Part shown: piece after piece, positions 12,841 through 24,594 of the stretch
Layout of the letters: every line of letters begins with the position of its first letter
Position numbering within the stretch: position 1 is the stretch's first letter
Origin: Amphichorda felina
Taxonomy: Eukaryota; Ascomycota; Sordariomycetes; Hypocreales; Bionectriaceae
Assembly: GCA_016490725.1 (NCBI GenBank)
Contig: JAEMHR010000008.1
Coordinates: 1 to 64,000, forward strand
Length of the DNA stretch: 64,000 bases
Reading direction: 5' to 3'
Made by a program: the position numbers and the translations under genes
The notes under the pieces: generated by a model
Seen by the model: only the letters and a program-made list of their open reading frames with translations
Told to the model about the DNA's origin: nothing
The model's database searches: none

Positions 12841-13473
12841 ATCTTCGCTTTTTGTACTTTTGATTTTCTGTTCGTTGAGCCGATGTTATCAGTGCATAGT
12901 TTAATTGGCAACTGTTGTATCGTTCTGCTCGCTCATAATGGCAATCCGAAAGTGCGGTGCTTTTGTCTGAGGACCAAGTTGCACCGCCAGACTCTTCGTA
13001 GTCTTGGCTTCAGTGACTGATCATCGTATTGAAGGGCAGCGGGACGGTAAAACAGTGACAAAAAGAAGAAGGCTATGCGTGTGCGGATTGAAGGCCTCTG
13101 GCATCCATGCCGTTATTCGGGAGGTACACGTATAAAGATGGTATGGGAGATGTGTATGGGCCCAACCTTGTTGATCGCTCTGTTGATTGTGGGTTGATTG
13201 CGAGCGGGGAAGAAGGGGGTGTGGGGGGGATCTGCGATACTTGGTGTATCCGTACAGTGCGCACATGGCTCCGTTAGTCTTCCCGCACACAGTACAAGAT
13301 CCCTCCATGATCCATCCTGCCTCCCAAGTTCCAGACACGCGTTAGGAAGGAACATTCTGACCATGTGGGCTTATGTGTTTATTTCCATCATTATGGTAAA
13401 TTTCATCTCCTCTCACAACTCAACGCAACTCGGGATACCCTAACTGCGCTGCAGGACCGCGAGGTTTTACAAT
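12841..13473. other. intergenic, PKS1 3' region and kinase promoter
   Basis: 633 bp with no convincing ORF. A TATA-like cgtataaag lies at about 13129, some 340 bp before the next start codon, too far for a confident promoter call. Confidence 0.4.
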
Positions 13474-15062
13474 ATGCCTGGCACACTGAAGCTCGTCGAC
13501 CGTGGCCCCATCACTTTTGACTCGGCGAGAGAAACAGACGAGAACATCATCAACCAATCCACATATCTCGTCGCTACTACTGAGCTATACCACCAGCTCT
13601 GGGCGAAACGGGAAACAATCAGTGCTGTCGTCAAACTTCATCTTGGGCTAGGTCACCTGCACAACTGCACCGTACAACCGCCTCTCGAATGGATTCGCGG
13701 GAGCTTCAATGTCTGCGTACCTGTTAGTGTTGCCTCGGATTCTGTGAGGAAGAGGTATATTCTCCGGTGTCCCATGACCCATAAGCTCGCCGAGGCTCGG
13801 TACCCTAAGACGGTGGACGAGAAGCTTGGGTGCGAAGTCGGGACATATGCGTGGATGCAGGATTACTGCCCTGACATCCGTATACCTTTCCTATATGGTT
13901 TTGGCTTCTCAGATGATCGCCATGTAGGTCTTGCCTACGTGGTATCCTCCTCCCTGTTTTGTCTCTGATGAACGTTATTGTCTAGTTCACACACGAGGCG
14001 CGGCGACCGTGGTACATCCGCCTTGCCCGTGCATTTCGGCGAGGATTCCGGGCGATCCTGCAACGTCGAGGCCTCTCACACTATGTTTCCAACCACACTG
14101 ACCACAAGCTTCCTACAGCATACATGCTGTTTGAATATATCGAGTCTGATATGGGCCAGATGCTCTCGGCAACATGGGAGAAGCATCGCCAAGACCCCGA
14201 CCGTAGAGATAGACTGTTGCGAGGGATGGCTCGCCTCATCCTCTCTCTGGCTCGCGTCGCGCAGCCCCGCATCGGCTCTTTTCAGTTCCATAATGATTGC
14301 ACCGTCACATTGACCAACCGCCCACTGACTTGCTCAGCGATGATACTCGAAAACGATGGGACGCCAAGAGTCATGTCCCCTAACGATACGTATTCGTGCA
14401 CCGAGCCATTCGTGGCCGATATGCTCAAAATGCATGATAATCGCCTCCTCAGCAACCCAAACGCGATAGATGACGAGCAGGAATGCCGTATCCAGATGGC
14501 CACGCGGACTTTATTAAGATGCCTGGCACATCACTTCATCAGCCGCGAAGGGCGGAATGGCCCATTCCTACTGCAGTTCACCGACTTACATGCCAGCAAT
14601 CTGTTCGTTGATCAGGACTGGAATATTACGTGTCTCGTCGACCTAGAATGGGTGTGTGCTTTACCAGCGGAGATGATATCTGTCCCGTACTGGCTCAGCG
14701 GGGTCGGGATTGAGGAGATAACCGAGGAGCATTTGGAGAACTACAAGCGGATTGTACAAGAGTTTATCCGCATTATCGGGGACGCCGGGTCCGAGACACA
14801 TGGTCATTGCTCAATGTTGGCTAGGATTATGCGCGATATGTGGGATTCACAGGGAATCTGGTTCTGGTGTTGCCTGGAGTCTATAAATGCCATGTATTTT
14901 CTTGCGGCCGATCACATATGTCCCCGGTTCTCGACCCCTTTCTCCGAGCAAACCGAGGAGATTCTTTCAGGCCTCTGGTGTGAGGATTCGGACAAGGTTG
15001 TTGCGAAGAAAGTTGAAGACCAGAGCAGGTATGTGCAGGAGCTCCGAGAACTGTTTGATTGA
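13474..15062 (+). CDS. aminoglycoside phosphotransferase/choline kinase-like protein
   Basis: Two exons (13474-13941, 13986-15062) give 514 residues. The C-lobe carries FTDLHASNLFVD, in which Asp356 and Asn361 fit the catalytic loop HxDxxxxN, although the usual first His is Phe. A second metal-binding Asp follows in CLVDLEW. The N-lobe half is weakly conserved. Fungal proteins of this phosphotransferase family have mostly unknown substrates; some are small-molecule kinases. It sits directly downstream of PKS1 in the same direction. A role in pathway chemistry or self-protection is possible but unsupported, and it may simply be a neighbour. No signal peptide is visible. Confidence 0.75.
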
Positions 15063-15638
15063 GGATACCAGGTGATGTCACTGTTCCTTTTGTTAGTTTC
15101 TTCTTGTTCAATATTCTCTCGCTCTTCTTGGTGTCTGCAGTCTTTCCGCTCTTACTTTGTCGAAAAACTAGTTAGTTAGGCTCTGCCTGGCTTATGTCGG
15201 ACCAGGACTGGAGATGTTACATTCGTTGTCTCTTGTGTCTGTTCTTTTAGGTCACTAGTCGTAAGCATTGTCGAAGTATCTGCAGCCGCACCAATGACTC
15301 CTTGGGCTGAGAAACACTCTGCCACTTCATCGCTAATGCCATGGTCCATTTGTCGCACCCTACCTAGTCAGCCAAATAGAGATGCCCAGGTACTCTTCTG
15401 TGGAGCAAGGAAGAATACAAATAATGTCGTAGTGTCATAGTTTTGAGAGCTTAGTAGGGCCCATGTACTTTTCCAGCCTATTGAACGTGCAGTGACTAGG
15501 TACCTTAGGTCCAATAATCTTATGGGCGCCAGGAACCTCATGATGCGTTCCGACAAGCCAATTAATTACGCCAAAGTTGCAAATCAAGGCAGCTAGTGAT
15601 AGTACAGAGGATTTGTAAGTTAGGTGCGCTGGACGTCT
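15063..15638. other. intergenic between convergent genes
   Basis: 576 bp between two 3' ends. No ORF with family features, RNA gene or repeat was recognised. Confidence 0.4.
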
Positions 15639-17192
15639 TCAATTTCTATGTTCCATATTATGCGTATCTATGCAATGCATCTCGACATCGCCGCTCCTGA
15701 ACTCCACCCACGTTTCCGACCCATTATCTGACAATGCCGACAAGGGCTGGGTATCTTCAGTGTGCTGGCCTTTAAAGCTGCGGGATGGGTTCGAGGTGCT
15801 ACCATCGCGTGGACTCGATCGCATGCTCCGGTCAAATTTGTTAAGCGAGCCAGAGCCACCAATAGTCGCAATCGCCGAGTGTCTTCTGCCAGCCCTGGGG
15901 CGCTTTGGGCTGTGGTGACTGTTTCGGCCCCTTGCGAAGTATAGCAGGCCAGTCAAAGACGGGAGGCAAGCTAAGGGCGGTCAAATCGTATGCTCAGAAG
16001 GAGATTGGTTATGCAACTTACCGCATACAGTGCCTACGTTGGCCTCGACGCCAGTCCACATGGTCTCTTCGCTGGATAACCAAGTGACATCTGGATCAGA
16101 CAGGTCGAGCGCGGCAACGTAGTATATCCGCACGCCCGATACCCCTATAACGCTATTCGAGAGGGTGGGGTTAGCCTGGCCCAAGATTTTGGTGTGCATA
16201 GGACATGAATGGGAGGAAGGGTCGGGTCTGCTTACAACAGCCCCACGGCGAAGATGGCCATAAGTGCCAGCTTCTGCCGCTTGCCCAACTGTAGGCTCCA
16301 AACGCTCGGAATGGGGACCACGAGTATAAGAATGTCGGTGATGGTGTTCAGAGCCCCGTTGGCAAGAAAGAAGACTCTGACGTCGATGGCGCATCTGTAC
16401 GCCGACTTGGGCAGATTCTCGTCAGGGTCGAATTGGCGCCAGAAAGCTGACACGGGAGAGCATTGGAAGATGCCCACAAGAACCTGCCAATTGATTGTCA
16501 ACAAATGCAGACTTTTAACCCAACTTCCATAAGAAGAAGCGATAGGTCAAATGAAAAGACGCACAACGGCAATACCCCAAGCGCAAACAGCGGCGAATAT
16601 GATCCAGATGGACCACCGGGTACGGCGGTTCGACCCAAAAATACGCCAGAAAAAGGCAAGAATGGAGCATTTTACCAGGACAATGCTTATCCCACACAGG
16701 AATTCGCCCATGAATAAGCCCAGGAAGTAGGTTTTGCGCCCATCGCGTGGTGCAGCCCAGATGTGTTTACCGAAACCACCTCGACCAACCACTGTATGCA
16801 CGTATAAATGGTTAGCGCTGCCGCAGTGCATAAAGGATCACCATGGGGGTCCACGGCTGGATCAGTCGACGGCGAGGGGCGTAACGCACTATAGCATGTT
16901 ACGTCAAGCATGAAAGCAGCTGAGAATACCTATCGCAGGGCTTGTCAGTCGTGAAACTAATACCTTGATGGTCGAGATGGCGAGCCGGCTACAGGGTAGG
17001 GATCCATACCAACGAAGCGAGGATCAGCCAGTCATCCCACCACAGCTTGTTCCTGGCCAGCCTCCGCGCTGTGACACGGAGGCCGACGCACGCGAGCCCC
17101 AGACCCCAGGTGACGACAAACGCGGAGACTAGGGACGGCACTTTAGTCTCGGCAAGATCGAGCCCTACGGGCGGTTCTGGGAGTGGATCCAT
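15639..17192 (-). CDS. fungal rhodopsin-like (Pth11/SAT4-type) integral membrane protein
   Basis: Multi-exon gene on the minus strand. The N-terminal exon (17192 to about 17010) encodes a hydrophobic helix followed by LWWDDWLILASL, the DDW signature of the fungal rhodopsin domain. Next come a GFGKHIWA exon (about 16800), a helix-rich stretch with KCSILAFFWRIFG, then FQCSPVSAFW and NGALNTITDILILVVPIP, all family landmarks. The C-terminal exon joins through VCACLPSL to a polar tail rich in Ser and Arg ending at 15639. The short exon between about 17010 and 16810 is not resolved, so the exact protein is uncertain. Likely a seven-helix plasma-membrane protein of unknown ligand. No CFEM cysteine motif is seen. 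Any link to the metabolite locus is positional only. Confidence 0.8.
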
Positions 17193-17832
17193 GGCGGAGG
17201 AGGAGACCCTGGTTGGCACGCAGTTCTCGACATGGGCACGCTGCCGAGTTTTCAAAAGTAATATGCTCCGGCGGCGTGGAGTTGCACAGGGGACATTCCT
17301 GGAGGTTCTTTTTTTGGGGGCTACGGATGTTAAATGTACGGACTACTCGCATTGCTGGGTCCTGGAAGGAGTGCGCGAAGGAATTGGGAGCAGCCCGTGG
17401 TGCCCAAGCGGGCAAACACTCGAATCATTGCTGCATGTTTGTCTGAGTCTGACCTTGGGTGTTCGGGGCCACCAGCCAGTCAGCTACTACGCTGTGGTGA
17501 TGATGGCGCAACCAACATACCTGAGGGACGGGGCAGACCTCTGTTCTTATACTGTCACAGATAATAAAACGTATTTCCCAATCCCTGCTCGCTGTGCAAG
17601 GCATTGCAGGCAATTCGAGTTCGGACAAGGGCCCTCGGACTGGGGACCAAAAAGTGTCAAGCCCATCTGGGCGCAAGACAGGGGATGATGAATATCTGCA
17701 ATTGACTCTCCATCCATACTCACTCTCACATGCATACGTGATATTGCCATTAATGGCAATTGATTTGCCATGTGCTTCGTACCCATATTACATACATGCA
17801 AGTCGTATCCGCAGTACCGACCGGCAAAAGAA
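17193..17832. other. intergenic, no feature recognised
   Basis: 640 bp upstream of the rhodopsin-like gene. It must contain that gene's promoter. Open frames here are shadows or unsupported. Confidence 0.4.
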
Positions 17833-17928
17833 TGGTTCCGCCCGGGCTCGAACCGGGGACCTTCTCGGAATCAAACATGTTTGCACAGTATGTGAGCGAG
17901 ATGCCATAACCAACTAGACTACGAAACC
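17833..17928 (-). tRNA. tRNA-Val (CAC) with a 22-nt anticodon-loop intron
   Basis: On the minus strand a full cloverleaf can be drawn. The 7-bp acceptor GGTTTCG pairs with CGGAACC and is followed by discriminator A. The D-arm reads TAGTCTAGTTGGTTATGGC. The anticodon stem TCTCG pairs with CGAGA, and the T-arm is CCCGG-TTCGAGC-CCGGG. The loop reads CT-CAC-A and is then interrupted by about 22 nt before C38, the canonical position (after nucleotide 37) for a nuclear tRNA intron. The CAC anticodon decodes the Val codon GUG. The stems are intact, so it is probably functional. It lies in a gene-poor gap within the metabolite region. Confidence 0.92.
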
Positions 17929-19263
17929 AATGATTGGTCGATGAGAACCGAATGGCGATAATGTCCTCAAGACCATAGTGCACCAAGCCTGATCATCGCA
18001 TGGCCAAGGAGGTCCTGAGGTCCTGACCCAAGACTGGCTATTTGACCGTCGCGGGGCATGCAGACTCCCTGAGACATACGCTGACAGCTCGACGCACAGT
18101 CATCCTCCTCCCGAGTTTGTCCACCAGTGGCAGCTGCAATACAGAGTCATGAGCCGTGCCGTGGTGAGCTATAATTGGAGAGTCTCTGACGTACGTGTAG
18201 GCATTGGCTGGCATGATGCGCAGGATCGTGCAAGTGAGATGGCCGCCAGAGATCAACCGTCAGCGTATGACTGCGTTCCGTCCACAAAACCGACTGCCGC
18301 CCGCACCCAATACAACACCAACACAGGAATTCAACTAACCCGTCCGTATTCCTCCCTGTAGCGCTGCGGGTATCGTTCTCGAGCTCCACGAGTTTGTCTT
18401 GATAGCACAAGCAAAACCTAGTTACTGAGCTACAACTACGAATATAGGGCTCTGGGCTAACCCCGAGGATAGTACGGAATAGTTTATTTATGACATCAAA
18501 ATAAACGCAATCACAACTGGTAACCTTCAGGAATCTCCGGTTGGGATTGACGATTAGCCGCCAAGCCGCCCGAATCTGACGCGCTACCGTTGCGCCAGCC
18601 CCCCAATTGCATGATCGTTGGCGTGTGATTAATTCCTATATAGCACGGATCAGTTGTAGACTCATGGTCCAATAGTGTCCGCTTTCGTAACCTCTCTCAC
18701 CTTTTCGCCCTGTCTGAAACTTGTATCGGACACTTGCGTATTAAGCAAAAATCAGCACCAGAGTGGCTTAAAATAGACGATAACTTGATCGAACGAAAGA
18801 GGTGCCATTTTATAACTAAGGATGCTGTTTCTTCTAGGTTCAGCCGAGGCCCTGACTTGTCATTTCACCTCTTTTGCCCACCTAGGCCTACCATGGATCA
18901 AGTCCCCAACTTAGGCACTACGTTGAGGGTTAAGTCCACATGTCGCATTTGGTCACTTCCATGGCAAGCAGTATCTCGAGGCAAATGGCGTTTATTCTGG
19001 TGGCCTGCAAGCGCAAGAGGTACTGTCATCATCCCGGCGTCAAAACTTCGAGATTTCACAGGCAGACCACCCTACAACAGACGGTATATGGCATTAAGTT
19101 TGGTAGGCAATCCGAGTATTAATGTTGACCAGGACGACCTGCCAACTTCCAGTGATATTAAGGATGGAATGGCTGTCTGTCGACAGTGCCCCTTCAGTCT
19201 TGCCCGACCTATGAAACGCTCTTGAGTAAGCTGAGCGGAGGTGCCCATGGCAATGTTTATATT
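17929..19263. other. gene-poor, partly AT-rich interval
   Basis: About 1.3 kb with no recognisable gene. A 164-codon open frame at 18734-19225 has no family motifs, and it is unclear whether it is coding. A tRNA 5'-half-like stretch lies at 18571-18604. The region may be an old insertion relic, but no terminal repeats or transposase were seen. Confidence 0.4.
18571..18604 (-). other. tRNA 5'-half-like relic
   Basis: The minus strand reads GGCTGGCGCAACGGTAGCGC, a perfect D-arm with A-box-like sequence. No matching anticodon stem or TTCRA T-loop follows. Best explained as a tRNA fragment or tRNA-derived repeat remnant. Confidence 0.4.
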
Positions 19264-21577
19264 TTATTTCTCTTCTCTATTGTTGTCGCCTGGGGTCTTA
19301 ATGCCTGGATTCGATTCCTTTTGATCTGGAAGCTTATTCCATTTGATTCCGAATGCGACAAAAAGTGCCACCGCCGTGGCCACAACTGGAACGAACTACA
19401 TATGCGCCACAAACTCATATTAGCATGTGGAATACAGCATCAGTAAACAGAGGACATACAAAGACTTTTGTGATTGCCGCGTTATACGACTCTAATATAG
19501 GCTTGCGGAGTGTGGGAAAGTTTTGGTCTGTGATTTCCCTCACTCTCGTGACCTCACCTCCCAGCAACAGTCTCGATTGCTTGGCAGTCAGCCCAGCGTG
19601 TGCTGTTAACTGATGGGCCAGATTATTATTCAAGATGGTCCCGGCAACGACCTGAAGGACGGTAGATCCGAGAGACTGAGTGAAGGTGACTAGTGCAATG
19701 CCCACTGGCAAGAGCTGAGGGCTGTCGATCAGCTCAAGCTGGACAGCGAGTGATGACATCTGCATGCCGAGGCCGGCACCAATTCCCTGGATGACCTGGA
19801 ATCCGATCCAATGACTCGCCGGAGTTGAAAATGCCGTGAACTGCGTATACAGAGCACTCGAGGTACACATGAAGATTGGGGCCAGGATGAACCAGTAGTT
19901 GTAGTATTTGAACTTGAGAGCTAGCCATCTGGGTCAATGACTGATTGCGTCAAGATCATGGCGGTGGGCTTACCTAGACGACTAGCCACCATTGTCGCCA
20001 AAAGTTGGGTGATGACGGTCGGCAGCATTCTGACTCCGCTGTGGAGGGGGTCAACGCCTCGCACAACTTGGAACCACTCGGGCAAGTAGTAGGGAGCGAT
20101 GCTAAGTGATCCCATGTGGCAGAAGGCGAACAGACACGTGAAGACAATTGCTCGTCTTGTCACTGCCTTCCCTGGAATCATGGCTTCGTCGCCTTTGTGC
20201 CATTCCCAGGCGGCGAAAATAATCATCGTCATTCCAGAACCAACGAAGAGACCAATGATGGTTGCTGATCTCCAAGGGTCGTCCTGCCCTCCCCTCTGCA
20301 AAGCAAATAGCAGCATAAATATAGCAGGGACGAAAATTGCGCATCCAACTAGGTCTAGGCTTCGGATACGGGAGGACATGCTTTGCGGTCGTCCTGACCT
20401 GGGAGACTTGAAAAATAAAAGCAGTACGGCAACTGTGATAGCAATGGAGGGAATGTTGATCCTGCTCTTTATTAGACATGCTTCCCCGAGTTAAAACAGA
20501 TGCCATATATAGGAAATAAATCAAGCGGAGACGGAAGAACTAGAATATATTATGACATGGGAAGAGGCGATGGAGGAAAACGTACCAAAAACACCATCTC
20601 CAGGTAGCCCTCTCAGTGAACCTGACATTTCAGTAATTAGTTTATGATGCCTCATGTCCGCAGTAAGAAAGTGGAAGGGAAAATTAGAGATGGGGCAGTA
20701 GAAGAGGCTACTTACACTCCACCTAGAACAGGGCCTAGGACAAGACCTATGCCGAAGCAGGCAGCTCCAAGGCCCACAAATAGGGTCTTCTTTTTGAAAT
20801 CAGAGATTGTGACCAGGATGGTCATACCGTTGCTTGCGACTCCGGCAGCGCCGATTCCTGCAACTGCTCGGCCGGTGATGCTTTACCATTTGGGTTGTCA
20901 GTATCTGCATGCAATGAATATAGGGAGAGCTGTAAAACAATAATGGGTGCTGGGACAATCATGTTTCTGTTTATTTTGATGAACCATAGTTTATAGCTCG
21001 CAGGGTACATGTAATCAAAAGGGGCATGGACGTGTGCAGCGAGTAACATACAAGGCACTACTATTTGGGGCGCAGCCGCACACAATGCTGCCGATTAGAA
21101 ATACTGTGGCTGATGAGACATAGACCCATTTGAGGGGAAATATAACAGCCATCTTTCCGGCCAGCGGTGTGAGAGCGCATACCGCGAAGGTATATGCAGC
21201 TGGATACCAGGGAAGAAGTGACAGGTCCCCAAACTCGGAGACGATAGAGGGAATTGCCTGGAAGACGATGTGTCAGTTTGTTTCTTCTTTCAATTATTCC
21301 CCCCGATTCTAAGTTATTTTCAACCAGGGCATACTGTTCCAATCACGGATATGTCCATGGACATCATCAGAGACCCAAATAAAACCCCGACAGCGACAGC
21401 ATACAGTCTATACCCGCCAAGTTCACCGTGGTTTTGCGCGGACTCCTCTTCCACGGCGGGCAAGGAGACCTCTACCGCATTCGGATCTTCTGCTGCCCGA
21501 GAAGGCGTGTCGGAGGTGGTGGCGGCATCGCCAGGTGGACGCGGAGCTTCACTGTTGGGAGGAGCGTCTTGAGCCAT
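19264..21577 (-). CDS. MFS transporter, DHA2 (14-helix) drug exporter type
   Basis: Multi-exon minus-strand gene. It starts at 21577 (MAQDAPPNSEAP) with an acidic Pro/Ser-rich cytosolic tail, then a first helix containing GSLMMSMDISVIGT (motif D1-like). Following exons give a helix with YPAAYTFAVCALTPLAGK, GRAVAGIGAAGVASNG, a glycine-rich FGIGLVLGPVLGG (antiporter motif C) and INIPSIAIT, which marks the DHA2 branch. Later helices include VIQGIGAGLGMQ. After an intron the last exon ends in a charged tail at 19264. The family exports drugs and fungal metabolites by proton antiport at the plasma membrane. Next to the AflR-like regulator, it is a plausible exporter of the pathway product. Confidence 0.88.
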
Positions 21578-22920
21578 GCTGGAAGCTTGACATGAACCGG
21601 GAAGCGATTACTGCATCAGAGCAATATTTCTCGCCGGGCCACAAGTTAATAGAATGGGCAGATGGAGCTGAGAAAAGGGATATGAGATACGGGGTATGCT
21701 TGGGTCTCATAGCTCGGCTGTTGGTAGAAACCCAGAGCGTGAGCCAGAGAGCGAACTTTGCCCGAGCTCAGGGTGGAGGGGGATGGCTAATGCAACTTTG
21801 ACAAGTCCACAAACGATGCCAAGAATATTCGGCACGATCGGAATGAAATATAGTTAACATGTAATTTGTTGCTATTGTTGGTTACCGCCGAATGTGTGCT
21901 GTGCCTCGTGGTCACGTCACCGTCCGGCGCTCAGCCGGGGATTTACAATCTCAAGACCGGTGAATTCACCCCGGGTACCCCTCGTCCTATATACTACTGC
22001 CTTGTACTACTGCCTTGCCTTGCCCGGTGTACGAGTAGTCAGCTGCATTGCATCAACCTACGCCTGAACGGGCAGAGCGCTATCGTCGCAATGGAACCGG
22101 ATGATCGCCAGTCAGTGGCCGGCACCAGGTTGAAAAGGAATAACTTACCACGGCGCCTAGTTCACTCAGAATCCTGTTTGTCACCATGTGCATGTAAGGA
22201 TGTAAGCACTTTTGGACCATGCCCTGGGTTCCGTGCCAGGGTTCCCAAGGAGGGGCTAGTGCTCACCGCATCAGACGTTGATTGACATTCCCCTGAGGTT
22301 GGGGGCGGTAACATGTAGAGGGTTTGATTGACGGGCGGCAGAGACTACAAGCGACAGCCGTAAACTGGCGCCGGATAAGTCGGCAGCGGCTCGCTTCCTG
22401 GTGTATGATGGTAACCTGGGATCTCCAAGTAGACCCCTAGGCACCCAAAGAGCTGCATATGCAGGCAATCCATGTGCGGTTACGGACGCGGCAATATCCA
22501 CGAGCGGCAAGATGCCCTCAAGGCCCCGTTGTTGACCCGTGGCGACCAAAATCCTCATCTTCCCCAGACCGCATCGATGATCGTGCATGCGCCCGCCGGG
22601 CTCTTCCTCTTTCGTCGCGGTAGTGCTTATATGTGATGGTGATTCGAGTGCGACGATTCAAGCCCTGCAAGCACTCACAGTCGGAGACTTGGGAAGGATG
22701 CAGATTGTGGGTCATGTCTGCTGCGTCATATTGAGGGGTGATGGCAGTGCTTCTTGATCCTGTATCTGTAATACGGAGTGTGTTCCGTGGATGTTGAAGA
22801 AGACCAGGCCGGGCCAGTCCACGTCCCATAGCTGTTACAAATCATCAAAACCTCCCAGGCCAGCCCGCCGTACGTACGGCCACGCCGCTTGCATATTGTT
22901 CTGCTCGTAGCATCGAAGCT
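21578..22920. promoter_or_regulatory. divergent promoter region of MFS transporter and Zn2Cys6 regulator
   Basis: 1,343 bp between head-to-head genes. The open frames look spurious. An imperfect inverted motif, ccccgggtacccctcg, and scattered CGG/CCG half-sites occur, as expected for zinc-cluster targets, but none can be assigned. Confidence 0.45.
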
Positions 22921-24288
22921 ATGGATCATCCAAAGACTGCCCAGGAGGGCAAGCTAAGGGCAGCTTGTGATCGGTGCCACGACCTCAAGAACCGGTGTGT
23001 CAGAACCGGCGGGCCGGAAAGTCGCTGTGACCGATGCGAGAGGATGGACATTGACTGCGTGTACCGAAACTCGTCGCGTATCGGCCGACCCAAGACCAGG
23101 CGAAGGGCGTCGGTGGCGTCACGGCTCGGGTCTGACTGGGACCACGGCTACGAGAACGGTTCGAGGGAGAGAAACACGAATCGCAGGCAAGACCACACGC
23201 AGAGGCCATTGGATGCGTGGGGGCCGGAAGGCAATGCAAATCACACACAGATCCAGGAGGAGGCAGAGGCGGAGGCGGAGGCGGAGGCTGGCACGGAGAG
23301 GAGCGCGAGCACAGGTCTCAATATGCCCTCGTCTAATGAGATGAATCTTCTCGTATCACCCCAAGGTCAGTAATCTCTCGATTCCGCAACTTGTAGTAAC
23401 ATGAAATTAGCTAATCAGTGTGGGTAAGCAGTTGTCCAACATGCCGACATGGACTGGGGCCCCATAGACTTCTCCCGCCCTATCGACGCCGTCAATGAAA
23501 CCATCCACCACGGTGTAACTGGACAGCTTCCAGCACTGGATCCCTTTGCATTGACAGATTCTGACCCCGATGGTGTACTCGGTACGGAGCAGGCAACAGA
23601 CAAACTACACTGCCTACAAGGACGGCTACGTCGGGTCCTGTCGGGATTAGACCGGCAGCCCGCCGTCGACCACGTCGAACACGGGCTTGAAGTTACCAAG
23701 AGTTTCTTGGAGACCCTCCAGAGTATCATGGGTTCACACGGTCCCCCTGTGGATCCGGGTCTCTTGCCAACTACCTTATCCTCCGGGGCCAACAGCAACA
23801 GCCATGCCGCGAATCCTGTAACAAGACCAGCCGCTGATGCAACTAACGGCCTGGACTTCATAACGGTCCAGCAAGCACTCCTCTGCTACTCGCATGTGCT
23901 GCACATGTTAGACCGTGTTGTAGACGTGCTGGCCACCGACGGCAGCGACTTGGGCGCCGTGCAACCAGAGGCGCCCGCCGCGATCAGCATTGGAAGCTTC
24001 AGTCTCACCTCACAACCGGCCCTCAACGCGACTGTCCTGATGCATCTCCTGATACGCATGATACACCAACTTGGCTTGCTGGTGCAGCAACTCGCGACTG
24101 GGTGCAAGGAGCTTGCTGGCCGATTATCGTCTCCGCCCGACTCGGCTGTGGCGGTGGAGACGGGTGGCTCGCCGGAGAAGATGACCGCTTCTTCGGTTGC
24201 AGTGACGTCTCATGCCGTGGCGGATCTCATAGGGGAGCGAGAGAGATCCCTCCTAGAGAGGCTATCATGTCTGACAAGGGGCCCCTGA
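22921..24288 (+). CDS. AflR-like Zn2Cys6 transcription factor
   Basis: Two exons (22921-23365, 23429-24288) give 434 residues. The N-terminal zinc cluster is ACDRCHDLKNRC...SRCDRC...DC with spacing CX2CX6CX9CX2CX6C, followed by a basic linker (GRPKTRRR). A hexanucleotide-like GAG/GCG run at 23257-23289 encodes an EA repeat. The second exon has a leucine-rich region (KLHCLQGRLRRVLSGLDR, then VQQALLCYSHVLHMLDRVVDVL) that matches the layout of the aflatoxin-regulatory AflR domain. Nuclear DNA-binding activator by family. Its place between the exporter and the LovG-like hydrolase makes it the likely pathway-specific regulator. The splice choice is supported by the intact frame; an alternative acceptor a few bases away is possible. 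Confidence 0.88.
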
Positions 24289-24594
24289 TTTGTATTGATA
24301 GATCTGTAATGAAAGATGTGTGCTCGTAACGTATGTGTTATAGTTGTACGAAATACCACTCCAAGGGATTGTACCCTTCCTCGTACCCAAGTATCCTGTC
24401 GGCGCCTTTCGGCGACGTCGTAGCATAAACCCTCCGGTTATGCTGCTACCCGGGGCCATTTGCAGACGCTTGTCGCTTGTGAGCAGTGATCTATTCTTGA
24501 AGCTACACACCTCATTCTAACCAATCCACCGGCTTGGTTTTAAATCGTCAGTTCTTTACTGTTATCGAAGAGCCACAGAAGCCCAAGAGATCCA
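24289..24594. promoter_or_regulatory. promoter interval of the FSH1-like hydrolase
   Basis: 306 bp between co-directional genes, containing the regulator 3' end and the hydrolase promoter. No distinct motif was recognised. Confidence 0.4.

Noticed and set aside
18734..19225. 164-codon plus-strand frame in the gene-poor gap
   Set aside because: No family motif, start context or splicing support; kept only as part of the unexplained interval.
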